From: Aquisphaera insulae
Lineage (GTDB): Bacteria > Planctomycetota > Planctomycetia > Isosphaerales > Isosphaeraceae
DNA: 64,000 nucleotides
NCBI RefSeq assembly: GCF_011064615.1
Contig: NZ_JAALJH010000011.1
Span: 1 to 64,000 of the forward strand
Reading direction: 5' to 3'
Shown here: positions 8,739 through 18,113 of the stretch, in pieces
Position numbering within the stretch: position 1 is the stretch's first letter
Layout: the number at the start of each line of letters is the position of its first letter
Program-made: the position numbers and the translations under genes
Notes under the pieces: model-generated
The model's input: only the letters and a program-made list of their open reading frames with translations
Told to the model about the DNA's origin: nothing
Database searches by the model: none

Positions 8739-10097
8739 TCAAGGATGAGTGTTGGGCTGATGATCCCGCCGGGGAAGAGACTTCAGCCACTCGATGGCCC
8801 GAGGCATCCCCTCATCGATCATCGACTCGTAATGGCCTCCCGCGGGGACGCTCGAAATCGAGACGTCCTTCTTCTTGGCGCGGAGCCTCTCGCCGAAGGC
8901 TCGGACCTTGCTGGCGAACCTCGCGTCGTCCTCTGCATAGAACAGGAAGATGGGACACGTCAGGTTGTCGTCATGTTGGGACGGATTGAATCGTCCGTAG
9001 AGGTCGGCGATCCCGTCGATGACCGGCGTGAGCATTTCCATGGCGTTGAGGGGGATGTGTTCCGGGAGAGCGGTCGCAGGTGCATAGGCCGCGCAGGCGG
9101 CGACGCGAGGCTCGTTCTCGGCGACCAGGAGGGCAAGCGTTCCCGCCGAGCTGTGACCGGCCACGAAGAGACGCTCCGGGTCGATCGTCGGGACGTGCCG
9201 GATGGCGTATTGAATCGCGTTGTGGGCGTTGATCAGTCCAGCCTGAGCCCGGAGGAAGTCCGAGCACGCCTTGACGGTCAGCTTCACGTCAGCCTCCGCG
9301 GCTTCCGTGAGCATGCCGTCCAGCTCGTAGGCCAGGACGGCCATCCCCGCGCGGGCGTACGGCAGGTGCTCGGCGCGAGCCGACTCGTGAAGGTCCATCC
9401 CGGCGATCAACTTCGAGCCCGCTCCGGTGATCAGGACGCACGGCAGTGAATGCGGGGCGTGCTCTCCGCCCGGCAGGTAGAGCCACAGCTTTCCCCGGTG
9501 ACCGGGCCGGGGCTCCGCCTCGCCGGGCGGCGTGAGAATGGGGATCTCGCGGAACAGGATCCCGGGCTCGATATCGACGGCGGCCGTCGGCTCGCCGAAC
9601 GAGGGCAACGTCCAGTCCGTCAGGTCGAGGCCCTCCGGCACCGTTTTCCTCGGGAGGATCCTCCCCTTCCGGGCGGAGTATTTCGCCGCTAGGGCGCGCT
9701 GCCGCTCCTGATCCTTCCGATGGCTGCGATAGAGGGGATAGACCTGGGCCCCCAGGATCACCAGGATGCCAGCGATCCCGAGGAGCATGCGGAGATTCCT
9801 GGGCAGGTCCCAGGACCGCTCGCTCGAGATCCGGCCGGCGGCCGGGCTGCGTGCCCCGGCCGGGCTCGAGGCTCCGGCTCCCGCGGGGCGGCCCGACCGG
9901 GCGGCGGCGACGGGCGAGTCGTCCTCTTCCCACCAGCCGGGCGAGGCCGTCCCCTGGTCGTCCGGGGTCTCGTCGGCGGGGGGCATAGGGACCTGCACAC
10001 GCTCGCCGCACCGGCTGCACTTCACCCTCCTGCCGGCCCACTCCAGAGACGTCGAGTATCGCTTCGCGCAGCGGGGGCATTCGAAGGAGATGACCAT
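8739..10097 (-). CDS. Membrane-anchored alpha/beta hydrolase with N-terminal zinc ribbon
   Basis: Protein of 452 residues. The first 40 form a CxxC...CxxC zinc ribbon (CPRCAKRYSTSLEWAGRRVK then CSRCGERV), common on planctomycete membrane proteins. After a disordered Ser/Pro/Gly stretch a single membrane helix (LLGIAGILVILGAQVYPLY, about residue 110-130) precedes the hydrolase. The catalytic domain has GHSSAG (nucleophile), an acid in YAEDDARF and a His in AGGHYESM, as in dienelactone-hydrolase or acyl-peptidase-like enzymes. Ribbon and catalytic domain lie on opposite sides of the helix, so the ribbon is probably cytoplasmic and the enzyme outside. The start at 10097 is chosen because the ribbon follows at once; its ribosome-binding site is weak. 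Substrate unknown. Confidence 0.8.
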   Translation of the reverse strand: MVISFECPRCAKRYSTSLEWAGRRVKCSRCGERVQVPMPPADETPDDQGTASPGWWEEDDSPVAAARSGRPAGAGASSPAGARSPAAGRISSERSWDLPRNLRMLLGIAGILVILGAQVYPLYRSHRKDQERQRALAAKYSARKGRILPRKTVPEGLDLTDWTLPSFGEPTAAVDIEPGILFREIPILTPPGEAEPRPGHRGKLWLYLPGGEHAPHSLPCVLITGAGSKLIAGMDLHESARAEHLPYARAGMAVLAYELDGMLTEAAEADVKLTVKACSDFLRAQAGLINAHNAIQYAIRHVPTIDPERLFVAGHSSAGTLALLVAENEPRVAACAAYAPATALPEHIPLNAMEMLTPVIDGIADLYGRFNPSQHDDNLTCPIFLFYAEDDARFASKVRAFGERLRAKKKDVSISSVPAGGHYESMIDEGMPRAIEWLKSLPRRDHQPNTHP

Positions 10098-10232
10098 GGC
10101 ACGTCTCGAGTTATCGGTGGCCTTCGAGCGTCGAATGGAGAGGTGTTCGGACGATAAATGCGTCAACCGGATTCGTCAAGCCGAATGCCTGTGCGTCGGC
10201 ACGGCCGTTCGACCCGGGCGATGATCGGCCGC

Positions 10233-10261
10233 TTGACTCCCCCTCGCCGGCACCCTAACGT
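10233..10261 (+). promoter_or_regulatory. Candidate sigma-70-like promoter of the aldolase operon
   Basis: TTGACT at 10233-10238 and TAACGT at 10256-10261 are separated by 17 bases, a reasonable -35/-10 pair about 70 bases upstream of the aldolase start. Just downstream, CTGATCATCAG (10270-10280) is a perfect five-base inverted repeat around one base and could be a regulator site near the transcription start. Both are assigned by eye; the -10 match is only partial. Confidence 0.35.
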
Positions 10262-10328
10262 GATGAGCACTGATCATCAGATGTGCGACCGCCCGGTCAA
10301 GGGCACCACCAAGCGGCGGGCTGAGGTC

Positions 10329-11987
10329 ATGAATCCGGACGCCATCGGGAAACTGCGGGGCCGGCTCGCCGCCGACGTCCCCGCGCTTGGCCTCTGGGTG
10401 ACGCTGGAGTCGCCGAGCATCACCGAGATGGCGGTGGGCCTGGGCCTGGACTGGGTCGTGATCGACGCCGAGCACGGCCACCTCGACTGGAAGGAGATCG
10501 TCGAGCACCTGCGGGCCTGCGCGCGGAGCGACACCGTCGCCCTGGTCCGGATCGCCGAGCTGAACGGCGGGCTGATCAAGCGGGCGCTCGACCTCGGCGC
10601 CGACGGCGTGGTCGTCCCCTGGGTCGAGTCCGCCGACCAGGTCCGCCGGGCCGTGGCCTGCGCGCGGTACGCTCCGGAGGGCACGCGTGGGATCGGCGCG
10701 GAGCGCGCGACCGGCTGGGGCGAATGCCTGGCGGAACACGCGGCGACGGCGAATGATCACGTCCTGGTCGTGCCGATCATCGAGACGGTGGGGGCGCTGT
10801 GCGAGGTCGAGGCGATGAGTCGGGTGGACGGCGTGGAGGTCTTCTTCTTCGGGCCCGCCGACCTGTCCGCGACGGTCGGCCATCGCGGGCAGTGGCAGGG
10901 GCCCGGGGTTGCGGAGGCGATCCTGTCGGCGAAGGACGTGTTCCGGCGGGCCGGGAAGCACTGCGGCGTGGTGGCGGCCGGCGAGGAGGACCTGGTGCGC
11001 CGTGGTCAGCAGGGCTTCCGGATGATCGGCGTCGGGCTCGACGGCGGCCTCTTCCTGGGGGCGTTGCACCGGGTCCTGAAGGCCGCGGGGCGAGATCGGC
11101 GCCTCGGGGCATCGCCGGCCCCGGGGCCGGCGTCGGCCCCCGGCCCCGTCCCGCTCGCCCGGCCGCCGGAGTCATTCCGGCCCGACCGGCCGGAAGTGAT
11201 CGCCCCGGTCGGCTCCGGGCCCAGGACCGAGATCGAGCGCGGGGTCGTCTTCGAGTGCCTGGTCGGGACCCACAATCGCGCCCGCAACCTGACCACCGGG
11301 CTGGTCACGTTTGCCCCGGGCGCGGAGCTCCCCTGCCACACGCACCCGTTCGGCGAGTCGATCACGCTGGTTCGCGGCCGGGCCGCGATCGAGGCGGACG
11401 GCCGCGACTATGAGCTGGGCCCGCTGGACAACGCGGTCATCCCCGCGGGCCTGGCCCATCATGTCCGCAACCTGTCGGCTCGCGAGCCGGCGGTCTTCCA
11501 CATCGCCATGGCGACGGACGCCCCGGTCCGGACCCTCGTCGAACGGCCCGTGCCGCGGACGTCGATGCCGGCGGCGTCGGCCGGCACGCCCGGCGCCGAG
11601 CGGATCAACCGGCATGCCACGGCCCCGAGGTTCGCGGCCGGTCCGAACACCGAGTTCATCGACTTCTTCAACGTCGACCTGATGGAGGGGATGGAGATGA
11701 GCGGCGGCTACGGCCTCTTCCACCCCGGCGGCCGGCTCCCGGCCCACATCCACGACTTCGACGAGTCGATCTGCATCCTCTCGGGCCGGGCGACGTGCGT
11801 CGTCGAGGGCCGGCGCCACGCCATGAGCGACGCCGCGACGGCCCTGCAACCGCGCGGGCGGGTCCATTACTTCATCAACGAGTCCGACGGGCCGATGGAG
11901 ATGCTCTGGGTCTATGCGGGACCACGCCCGGAGCGGATCGTGGTGGACGAGGGCTGCGCGACCGCGGAGGGCGACCCATGGCGGTGA
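10329..11987 (+). CDS. HpcH/HpaI-type aldolase fused to two cupin domains
   Basis: Protein of 552 residues. Residues about 10-250 are an HpcH/HpaI class II aldolase with the catalytic set in place: His49 in DAEHGH, Arg74 in VRI, Glu152 in IETVGA and Asp178 in GPADLS. These enzymes cleave 2-keto-3-deoxy sugar acids or related hydroxy-acids to pyruvate and an aldehyde using a divalent metal. After a Pro/Ala linker come two cupin domains, each with a full G(x5)HxH(x3)E(x6)G metal motif (around residues 337 and 473). Aldolases of this family are normally 250-270 residues without cupins, so the fusion is unusual. The start at 10329 fits the aldolase N terminus; 10263 and 10281 are alternatives. 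The stop overlaps the next gene by 10 bases. Confidence 0.85.
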   Translation: MNPDAIGKLRGRLAADVPALGLWVTLESPSITEMAVGLGLDWVVIDAEHGHLDWKEIVEHLRACARSDTVALVRIAELNGGLIKRALDLGADGVVVPWVESADQVRRAVACARYAPEGTRGIGAERATGWGECLAEHAATANDHVLVVPIIETVGALCEVEAMSRVDGVEVFFFGPADLSATVGHRGQWQGPGVAEAILSAKDVFRRAGKHCGVVAAGEEDLVRRGQQGFRMIGVGLDGGLFLGALHRVLKAAGRDRRLGASPAPGPASAPGPVPLARPPESFRPDRPEVIAPVGSGPRTEIERGVVFECLVGTHNRARNLTTGLVTFAPGAELPCHTHPFGESITLVRGRAAIEADGRDYELGPLDNAVIPAGLAHHVRNLSAREPAVFHIAMATDAPVRTLVERPVPRTSMPAASAGTPGAERINRHATAPRFAAGPNTEFIDFFNVDLMEGMEMSGGYGLFHPGGRLPAHIHDFDESICILSGRATCVVEGRRHAMSDAATALQPRGRVHYFINESDGPMEMLWVYAGPRPERIVVDEGCATAEGDPWR

Positions 11988-13027
11988 GCTTCACGGTGGG
12001 ACTGACCGGCGATTTCATCGGCCCGGATGGCCGGCCGGTCTACCGAGACATCGGGCTGGACGTGCTCGAGGGCGTCCCCGGCATCGCGGTGGAGTACCTG
12101 GCGGAGCACCGGCCGGAGCTCGGGCCGGACCAGTCGGCCGGGCTTGCGGGCCTGATCGTCCTGACGCCCCGCGTGAGCGCCCGCAGCCTGTCGACGGCCG
12201 GCGACCTGCTGGCCCTGGGGCGGTTCGGCGTCGGCTATGACAGCGTGGACGTGGCCGCCTGCACGGCCGCGGACGTCGTCCTGTTCATCGCCGCGGGGGC
12301 CGTCGACCGCTCCGTCGCGGAGGCGACCGTCGCCTGGATGCTCGCCCTGACCCATCGGGTCCGCGCCAAGGACGCCCTCGTCCGCGCCGGCAAGTGGCAA
12401 GAACGCTCGGGCTACATGGGCTGCGAGCTCCGCGGCCGGACGCTCGGGATCATCGGCCTGGGGGGGATCGGCCGGGCGCTCCTCCCGCTGCTGGCCGGCT
12501 TCGGCATGAATCCGCCCCTGGCGTTCGACCCGCACGCGGATCCGGAGGCCGCCGCCGGGCTCGGCGTCCGGCTCGTGACGCTGGACGAGCTGATGGCGTC
12601 GGCGGACTTCGTCTCGATCCATTGCCCGCTCAACGACCAGACGCGCGGCCTGATCGGCGCCCGCGAGCTCGGGCTGATGAAGCCGACGGCCTTCCTGCTG
12701 AACACCGCCCGCGGCGGGATCGTGGACGAGGCCGCCCTCGTCGAGGTGCTCCGTGCGCGCCGGATCGCCGGTGCCGCGATCGACTGCTTCGCCGAGGAGC
12801 CGGTGACCCGGCCGCACCCGCTCGGCGAGCTCGACAACGTGCTCCTGTCCCCGCACTGCATCGCCTGGACGGACGAGCTCTTTCGCGACATCGGCCGCAC
12901 GGTCTGCCTGGGCATGGTCGAGCTGGCGCAGGGCCGTCGGCCCCGCGGGGTCGTCAACCCCGAGGTGTTCGATCGGCCCGGCTTCCGGACGAAATGGGAC
13001 AGGCTGAGGCTGGAAGGGCGGCGGTGA
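11978..13027 (+). CDS. D-isomer-specific 2-hydroxyacid dehydrogenase
   Basis: NAD(P)-dependent dehydrogenase of 349 residues in the phosphoglycerate-dehydrogenase family. The nucleotide fold has GIIGLGGIGRAL (about 157-168). Catalytic residues fit Arg245 in LNTARGGIVD, Glu in FAEEP (273-274) and His293 in LSPHCIAW. It would interconvert a 2-hydroxy acid and a 2-keto acid, in keeping with an aldolase that handles 2-keto acids. GGAGGG lies about five bases before ATG 11978. Translation is probably coupled to the aldolase gene, whose stop it overlaps. The exact substrate cannot be read from sequence. Confidence 0.88.
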   Translation: MAVSFTVGLTGDFIGPDGRPVYRDIGLDVLEGVPGIAVEYLAEHRPELGPDQSAGLAGLIVLTPRVSARSLSTAGDLLALGRFGVGYDSVDVAACTAADVVLFIAAGAVDRSVAEATVAWMLALTHRVRAKDALVRAGKWQERSGYMGCELRGRTLGIIGLGGIGRALLPLLAGFGMNPPLAFDPHADPEAAAGLGVRLVTLDELMASADFVSIHCPLNDQTRGLIGARELGLMKPTAFLLNTARGGIVDEAALVEVLRARRIAGAAIDCFAEEPVTRPHPLGELDNVLLSPHCIAWTDELFRDIGRTVCLGMVELAQGRRPRGVVNPEVFDRPGFRTKWDRLRLEGRR

Positions 13028-13063
13028 TCGCGGTCGCGCGAGGGTGACCCGAGGAGGACCGGC

Positions 13064-13876
13064 ATGAGCCGTCGGTTGGTGGGGCAGACGGCCTGGATCA
13101 GCGGGGCGGCCTCGGGCATCGGCGAGGCGACCGCACGGCTCTTCGCGGCCGAGGGCGCGCGTGTGGGCCTCGCCGACCTCCAGGCCGATCGCGGCGGCGA
13201 TGTCGAACGCGCGATCCGGTCGGCCGGCGGCGAGGCCCTGTTCGTCCCCTGCGACGTCACGCGCGAGGACTCGGTCCGGTCCGCGATCGACGACGTGGCC
13301 GGTCGCTTCGGCGGCCTGCAAATCGTGGTCAACTGCGCCGGCATCGTCCACGGCAAGCTCCTCCACGAGTACGACGCCGCGGATTGGGACCGGTTGATGG
13401 CGGTGAATGTCCGCGGCATCTTCTTCGCGATCAAGCACGCCCTCGCCCACCTCCGACTCAACGAGCGCAGCTACGTGGTCAACATCGGCTCGATCAGCAG
13501 CTTCGTCGGCCAGGCGGGCACGCCGGCCTACACGGCGTCCAAGTTCGCGGTGCTCGGGCTGAGCCGGTCCATCGCCCTGGACTACGCCGACATCGGCCTG
13601 CGGTGCAACTGCGTCTGCCCCGGGATCACCGACACGCCGATGCTCCGCCATCACCTGCACGCGACTCCGGACCCCGCCGCGACCCTGTCGAGGCGGCTCC
13701 ATCGCGTGCCGACCGGCCGGGCCCTCCCGCCGGACGACATCGCCCGATCGGTGCTCTACCTGTCCTGCGAGGATTCGGCGGGAGTCACGGGCACCTCGCT
13801 GACCGTCGATGGCGGCTACCTCGCGGCCGCCGAGTGGGAGACCTCCCGAGTCACCTTGCCGAGCGACCTGCCATGA
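13064..13876 (+). CDS. Short-chain dehydrogenase/reductase (SDR)
   Basis: Classical SDR of 270 residues. The cofactor loop is SGAASGIG (residues 13-20) with Asp38 at the end of the second strand, which favours NAD(H). The NAG motif reads NCAG (90-93). The active site fits Ser143, Tyr156 and Lys160 in YTASK. The C-terminal VTGTSLTVDGGY is typical of the family. It would oxidise or reduce a secondary alcohol on a sugar-type substrate within this operon. GAGGAGG ends six bases before ATG 13064. The stop overlaps the next gene as ATGA. Confidence 0.9.
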   Translation: MSRRLVGQTAWISGAASGIGEATARLFAAEGARVGLADLQADRGGDVERAIRSAGGEALFVPCDVTREDSVRSAIDDVAGRFGGLQIVVNCAGIVHGKLLHEYDAADWDRLMAVNVRGIFFAIKHALAHLRLNERSYVVNIGSISSFVGQAGTPAYTASKFAVLGLSRSIALDYADIGLRCNCVCPGITDTPMLRHHLHATPDPAATLSRRLHRVPTGRALPPDDIARSVLYLSCEDSAGVTGTSLTVDGGYLAAAEWETSRVTLPSDLP

Positions 13877-14745
13877 AACTCCGACTGGCCTGCGCCGACT
13901 TCACCTTCCCGCTGCTCTCCCACGACCAGTCCCTGCGGCTGATCGCCATGCTGGGGTTCGAGGGGGTGGACATCGGCCTCTTCGAGGGCCGCTCGCACCT
14001 CTGGCCCTCCCGCGAGTTCGTCGACGTGTCGCGGTCCGCGGGCGAGCTCCGCCGCAAGGCGGACGACCTGGGCCTGGACGTCGCCGACGTCTTCCTGCAA
14101 CTGGCCCCGGACTTCCGCCCCTGCGCGATCAATCACCCCGAGCCCGCCCGGCGGGCGGAGGCCCGCGACACCTTCCTGGAGGCCCTGGATTACGCCTCGG
14201 TCTGCGGCTGCCGCCACGTCACGATCCTGCCGGGGGTCCACTTCGAGGAGGAAGGATACGACGCCTCGTTCGGCCGGACCGTCGAGGAGCTCGCCTGGCG
14301 GGTCGACCAGGCCGGTCAGCGCGGGATCGCGCTGGGGACCGAGGCGCACGTCGGCTCGATCGCCCCCGACCCGGCCGGCGCCGAGCGGCTGGTGACGGGC
14401 GTCCCCGGCCTGACGCTGACGCTCGACTACACGCACTTCACCCGCGCCGGCCTGCCCGATTCCGCGATCGAGCCCTTGCTCGCTCACGCCGGCCACTTCC
14501 ACGTCCGCGGCGCCCGCCCCGGCCGGCTCCAGGCATCGTTCAAGGACAACGTCATCGACTACGGCCGCGTCGTCGACCGGATGCGCGCGCTCAACTACCC
14601 CGGCTGGGTCGGCGTCGAATACGTCTGGACCGACTGGGAGCACTGCAACGAGTGCGACAACCTGTCCGAGACGATCCTCTTCCGCGATTTCCTTCGCGGG
14701 CTCCCCGATCGGCCGGGCGATTCGATGGGGACCCTCACGGCGTGA
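13873..14745 (+). CDS. Sugar isomerase/epimerase-like TIM barrel
   Basis: Xylose-isomerase-like TIM-barrel protein of 290 residues. Likely metal ligands are the Glu of GTEAHVGS, Asp of LDYTHF, His of HFHVRGA and Glu of GVEYVW, as in the family that includes tagatose/allulose epimerases and inosose dehydratase. It probably isomerises, epimerises or dehydrates a sugar or inositol derivative. The ATG at 13873 overlaps the SDR stop as ATGA. It is last in the operon, and its stop overlaps by 11 bases, tail to tail, with the fusion protein at 14735-17941. The reaction cannot be decided from sequence. Confidence 0.82.
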   Translation: MKLRLACADFTFPLLSHDQSLRLIAMLGFEGVDIGLFEGRSHLWPSREFVDVSRSAGELRRKADDLGLDVADVFLQLAPDFRPCAINHPEPARRAEARDTFLEALDYASVCGCRHVTILPGVHFEEEGYDASFGRTVEELAWRVDQAGQRGIALGTEAHVGSIAPDPAGAERLVTGVPGLTLTLDYTHFTRAGLPDSAIEPLLAHAGHFHVRGARPGRLQASFKDNVIDYGRVVDRMRALNYPGWVGVEYVWTDWEHCNECDNLSETILFRDFLRGLPDRPGDSMGTLTA

Positions 14746-17700
14746 CCGCCATCGCGCGGAATCTCTCCTGCGCCTCGCGGAAGCGGACCTCGACCTGGCG
14801 ACGATCGTCGGCGGTGGCGAAGCGGTTGCGGGCGGCGACGGCCCGGAGCATCTGGTCGATCCAGCCGACGAAGAATTCGGCATCCCGCCGGCTGGCGATC
14901 TTCTTGCCGGCCACCGCGACGTACACGGGGCTGGTGTGGGCCCAGGCGGGCCCGTCGAAGAGGTCCGGGTGATCCGGGCCCCGCACCCGCAGGGCCACCC
15001 AGCCGCTCCGCTCGAAGGGCAGCTCGGCCTCGAGGCGGCCGGACCGCACCCCTCCCGCGTCGCCCGCATTGAAGTCCTTGCGGGCCGCCACCTCCCCGTT
15101 CACGATGACCTCGATCCGGTCGAACGGCACCCGGCTCTCCACGGTCGCGATCACGCGAACCTTGCCGGCCGCCTCGAGCGCGATCGCCTCGCCCGGGCCC
15201 TTGCCGTCGACCTCGAGCATCGGCATGGGGCCGTTGGTGACGAAGCTCCGGCCGGCCTTCAGGCCCTCGAGCCAGCCCCGCATCGTGAGCGGCCCGTCGG
15301 CCTTCACGTAGACCCGGTCGCCCCCGAGCGGGTCGGTCGAGCGGTCCAGCAGCGCATCGGTGCCGACGCACGCCGAGAGCCTCAGGCCGCAGTTCAGGAG
15401 CCGATACCAGAGCTCGGTCGAGCGATCCTCGTCGCTGTTGTACGACATCAGGTCGACCGCGTGGACCACGCCCAGCACCGCGTCGATCGGCAGCTCCCGC
15501 GCGGCCCCGCTGGGCTCCGACGGGTCCTTGCCGAACGGCGACGACTGGCCGGAAAACATGGGATGGCCGTAGGTCACGACGCCTCCCTGGCGGACGGCTT
15601 CGGAGGCCGCCGCGAAGTTCGCCGGGAAGTCGTTGCGGTTCGGCGTCCCGTCGAAGCCGGTGTATTGCGGCTCGACCAGGCGGCCGATGCCGAAGAACTG
15701 CATGTGCCCGTAGATGGTGCTCCGCAGCTCCTCGCCGAACGCGACGAGGTGACGATCCGTCGACACGGCGTGCGGCTTGCCGGTGATCAGCTCGGCGTCG
15801 CGGACGTCGTCGCCGGCGCTGTTCGACGCGCAGAGGTTGACGAAGCTCACCCCCTCCGCGCGGGCCGCCACCAGCGCATCCGCGGGGGTCACGCCGATGG
15901 GGCCGCCGGTGTGCAGGTGGACGTGCGAATCGCCCGAGTACCAGCCGCGTGCCGCCAGGTCGGCCCAGCGGCCCAGGCGCACGGCCTGGGCGTCGGGGCT
16001 CGCGGGGTCCAGGTTCAACTCCTGCGGGACCGACTCGATGCCGCCGTCGACCCGCATCCGCGCCGGCCCAGGAGGCAGGTCCACCTCGAAGGATCCGTCG
16101 GCGTAGAAGTACGAATCGCCCCGGGTCGTCTTCCGCAGCGGGGCACCCGCCGGGCCGTAAGGCCGGCCGTCGCTGCCGACGATCCGGACGCGCGCGGCGG
16201 CCGGCGCACCGTCTCGGAGCAGGCTGACGCGAGTCGGCCGCGGGCCGAAGTCGGAATCACCGAGGACCAGCCGGAAGACCGTCCCCTCGTAGCCGACGAG
16301 CAGCAGCTCGCCGCCGTGGTCGACGCCGAAGGAGACGATCCGCTGGGGCGACTCGACGATCTGCCGGATCCGGGTCAGCCGGCGTCCGGCCTGGGTCATC
16401 GCCCAGATCCGCTTGGATTCGAAGTCGCCGAAGATGTAGGCGCCCTGGTACGACGCGTTGCGCGTCCCGCGATAGACGTATCCCCCCGTGACCGAGGGCC
16501 CGTACTTGCGCCGGTAGGCCAGCACCGGCGGCGTGTACGCCACGCCCGGCCTGCGGTAGCGGTCCGAGAACGTCATGAACCCTTCGTGGACATTCCAGCC
16601 GTGATTCTCGCCGGCGCGGGCGATCGTGACTTCCTCGAACAGATTCTGGCCGACGTCGCCGACCCAGAGGTCCCCGGTGAGCGTGTCGAAGCTGAACCGC
16701 CAGGGCATGCGGAAGCCCTTGGCCCAGATCTCCGGCCGCACGGACGGGCCGGCGTTCCGGAAGGGGTTCGTCTCCGGGATCGCGTACTCCCTGCCATCCT
16801 GTCGGCGGTCGACGTCGATCCGGAGGATCGACCCGGTCAGCAGGCGCGGGTTCTGGCCATGGCCGTCCGGGTCCTCCTGCGGCCCGGCGTCGCCCGCGCC
16901 GATGTACAGGAACCCGTCCGGCCCGAACGCCAGCATGCCGCCCCAGTGGATGTCGGTGTCCTGGTGAATCTGGAGGATCCGCCTGGAGGAGACGCCCGCG
17001 TCCCGCCGGAGGTCGGGCGTCGCCTGCCGCTCGACGATCACGGGCGAGAAGAAGCTGCCCTGGTTGCGGACGTGATAGTTCACATAGTACTTGCGATTCT
17101 CGACGAAGTTCGGGTGGAAGGCGAGGCAGACCACCCCCTCGAAGTCACCGGTCGTCGCCTCGCCGCTGAGGTCGACGAACAGCTCCTTCCGGTCGCCGGG
17201 GTTGCCTTCCTCGACCCGCCAGATCTTCCGCGACTTCTGCTCGACGACCAGGAACGCCCGGCCGCCGCCGGGCACGGCGACGACCCAGACGGGGTGATCG
17301 AACCGCATGCCCTCGCCGAACAGCGGGGCGAGCCGGATCGGCCTTTCGACGGGGGGGATCTCGATCGGCATGCCGTCGAACCCCGGCGTCCCTTCCGACT
17401 GCTTCAACGAGGCGAGGTAGGCGATCAGGTCCGCGAACGCCCCGACCTTCAGGGTCTTCTCCAGGCCGACGGGCATCAACGAGGCCTCGCTCCGCTTCTC
17501 CGCCTCGACGTCGCCGATCGGCAGCGTGACGAGCTTGCTCTCGGCGTCGAGCAACCGGAGCTCCGTTTCGGTCCGCCTCAGCAGCACGCCCGTGAAGACC
17601 CTGCCGTCCTTCGTCGATGCGACGATCGTGCCGTAATCGGGGTGGACTGTCGCGCTCGGCTCCAGCACCGACTGGATCAGTTGTTCCCGGCTGTACTTGT

Positions 17701-17941
17701 CGCCGACAACTTGCAGGCTTGGCCCCGCCCGCCGCTCATCCCCCTCGACGACATGGCATTTGGCGCAGCCCACCTCGGTCGACTGGAAGACGGCCTTCCC
17801 CCGCGCCGGGTCGCCTCCCACGAGCCCGGCCTGACGGTATACGGCCAGGTCGTCCCGCTCGATCGTCCGCACGGCGAGGGCGAGCGGAAGGGCGGCGAGC
17901 AGGATGAACGAGGACACGATCGCGAGCACGATTCGCCGCAT
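14735..17941 (-). CDS. Fusion: cytochrome c, glucose/sorbosone dehydrogenase propeller, CehA/McbA-type metallohydrolase
   Basis: Exported protein of 1068 residues in three parts. After a signal sequence (residues 1-24) comes a monohaem domain with C-A-K-C-H at 59-63, of the kind placed next to membrane-bound dehydrogenases in planctomycetes. Residues about 190-560 form a glucose/sorbosone-dehydrogenase-like beta-propeller (WVVAVPGGGRAFLVVEQ, LAFHPNF, IGAGDAGPQEDPDG, WAKGFRMPWRFSFD). Residues from about 665 have GDSHVHLHTGG and later His/Asp clusters, typical of PHP-type CehA/McbA hydrolases. The combination suggests that one polypeptide both oxidises and hydrolyses a carbohydrate-like substrate, passing electrons to the haem; this is inference. 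ATG 17941 has only a G-rich stretch upstream. Convergent with the aldolase operon. Confidence 0.82.
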   Translation of the reverse strand: MRRIVLAIVSSFILLAALPLALAVRTIERDDLAVYRQAGLVGGDPARGKAVFQSTEVGCAKCHVVEGDERRAGPSLQVVGDKYSREQLIQSVLEPSATVHPDYGTIVASTKDGRVFTGVLLRRTETELRLLDAESKLVTLPIGDVEAEKRSEASLMPVGLEKTLKVGAFADLIAYLASLKQSEGTPGFDGMPIEIPPVERPIRLAPLFGEGMRFDHPVWVVAVPGGGRAFLVVEQKSRKIWRVEEGNPGDRKELFVDLSGEATTGDFEGVVCLAFHPNFVENRKYYVNYHVRNQGSFFSPVIVERQATPDLRRDAGVSSRRILQIHQDTDIHWGGMLAFGPDGFLYIGAGDAGPQEDPDGHGQNPRLLTGSILRIDVDRRQDGREYAIPETNPFRNAGPSVRPEIWAKGFRMPWRFSFDTLTGDLWVGDVGQNLFEEVTIARAGENHGWNVHEGFMTFSDRYRRPGVAYTPPVLAYRRKYGPSVTGGYVYRGTRNASYQGAYIFGDFESKRIWAMTQAGRRLTRIRQIVESPQRIVSFGVDHGGELLLVGYEGTVFRLVLGDSDFGPRPTRVSLLRDGAPAAARVRIVGSDGRPYGPAGAPLRKTTRGDSYFYADGSFEVDLPPGPARMRVDGGIESVPQELNLDPASPDAQAVRLGRWADLAARGWYSGDSHVHLHTGGPIGVTPADALVAARAEGVSFVNLCASNSAGDDVRDAELITGKPHAVSTDRHLVAFGEELRSTIYGHMQFFGIGRLVEPQYTGFDGTPNRNDFPANFAAASEAVRQGGVVTYGHPMFSGQSSPFGKDPSEPSGAARELPIDAVLGVVHAVDLMSYNSDEDRSTELWYRLLNCGLRLSACVGTDALLDRSTDPLGGDRVYVKADGPLTMRGWLEGLKAGRSFVTNGPMPMLEVDGKGPGEAIALEAAGKVRVIATVESRVPFDRIEVIVNGEVAARKDFNAGDAGGVRSGRLEAELPFERSGWVALRVRGPDHPDLFDGPAWAHTSPVYVAVAGKKIASRRDAEFFVGWIDQMLRAVAARNRFATADDRRQVEVRFREAQERFRAMAVTP

Positions 17942-18113
17942 GAGTAGCCCCCCGGACCGCCAGCAAGACCCGCCGCGATTAGACCACGGCCGATCGCCGC
18001 GTTTCCAGGGCGCCCCCCACTCGATGATTCACCGCGACGTTTGTAGGATGGAGTGGGCCGTCTCGGGAAGGGAGCCGAGCCGGGCGCAGGCCGTTGACCC
18101 CGCCAGTGCCCCG

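Noticed and set aside
14936..17947. Plus-strand open frame of about 1000 codons opposite the cytochrome fusion
   Set aside because: Composition is typical of antisense frames, and the minus-strand protein has clear haem, propeller and hydrolase motifs.
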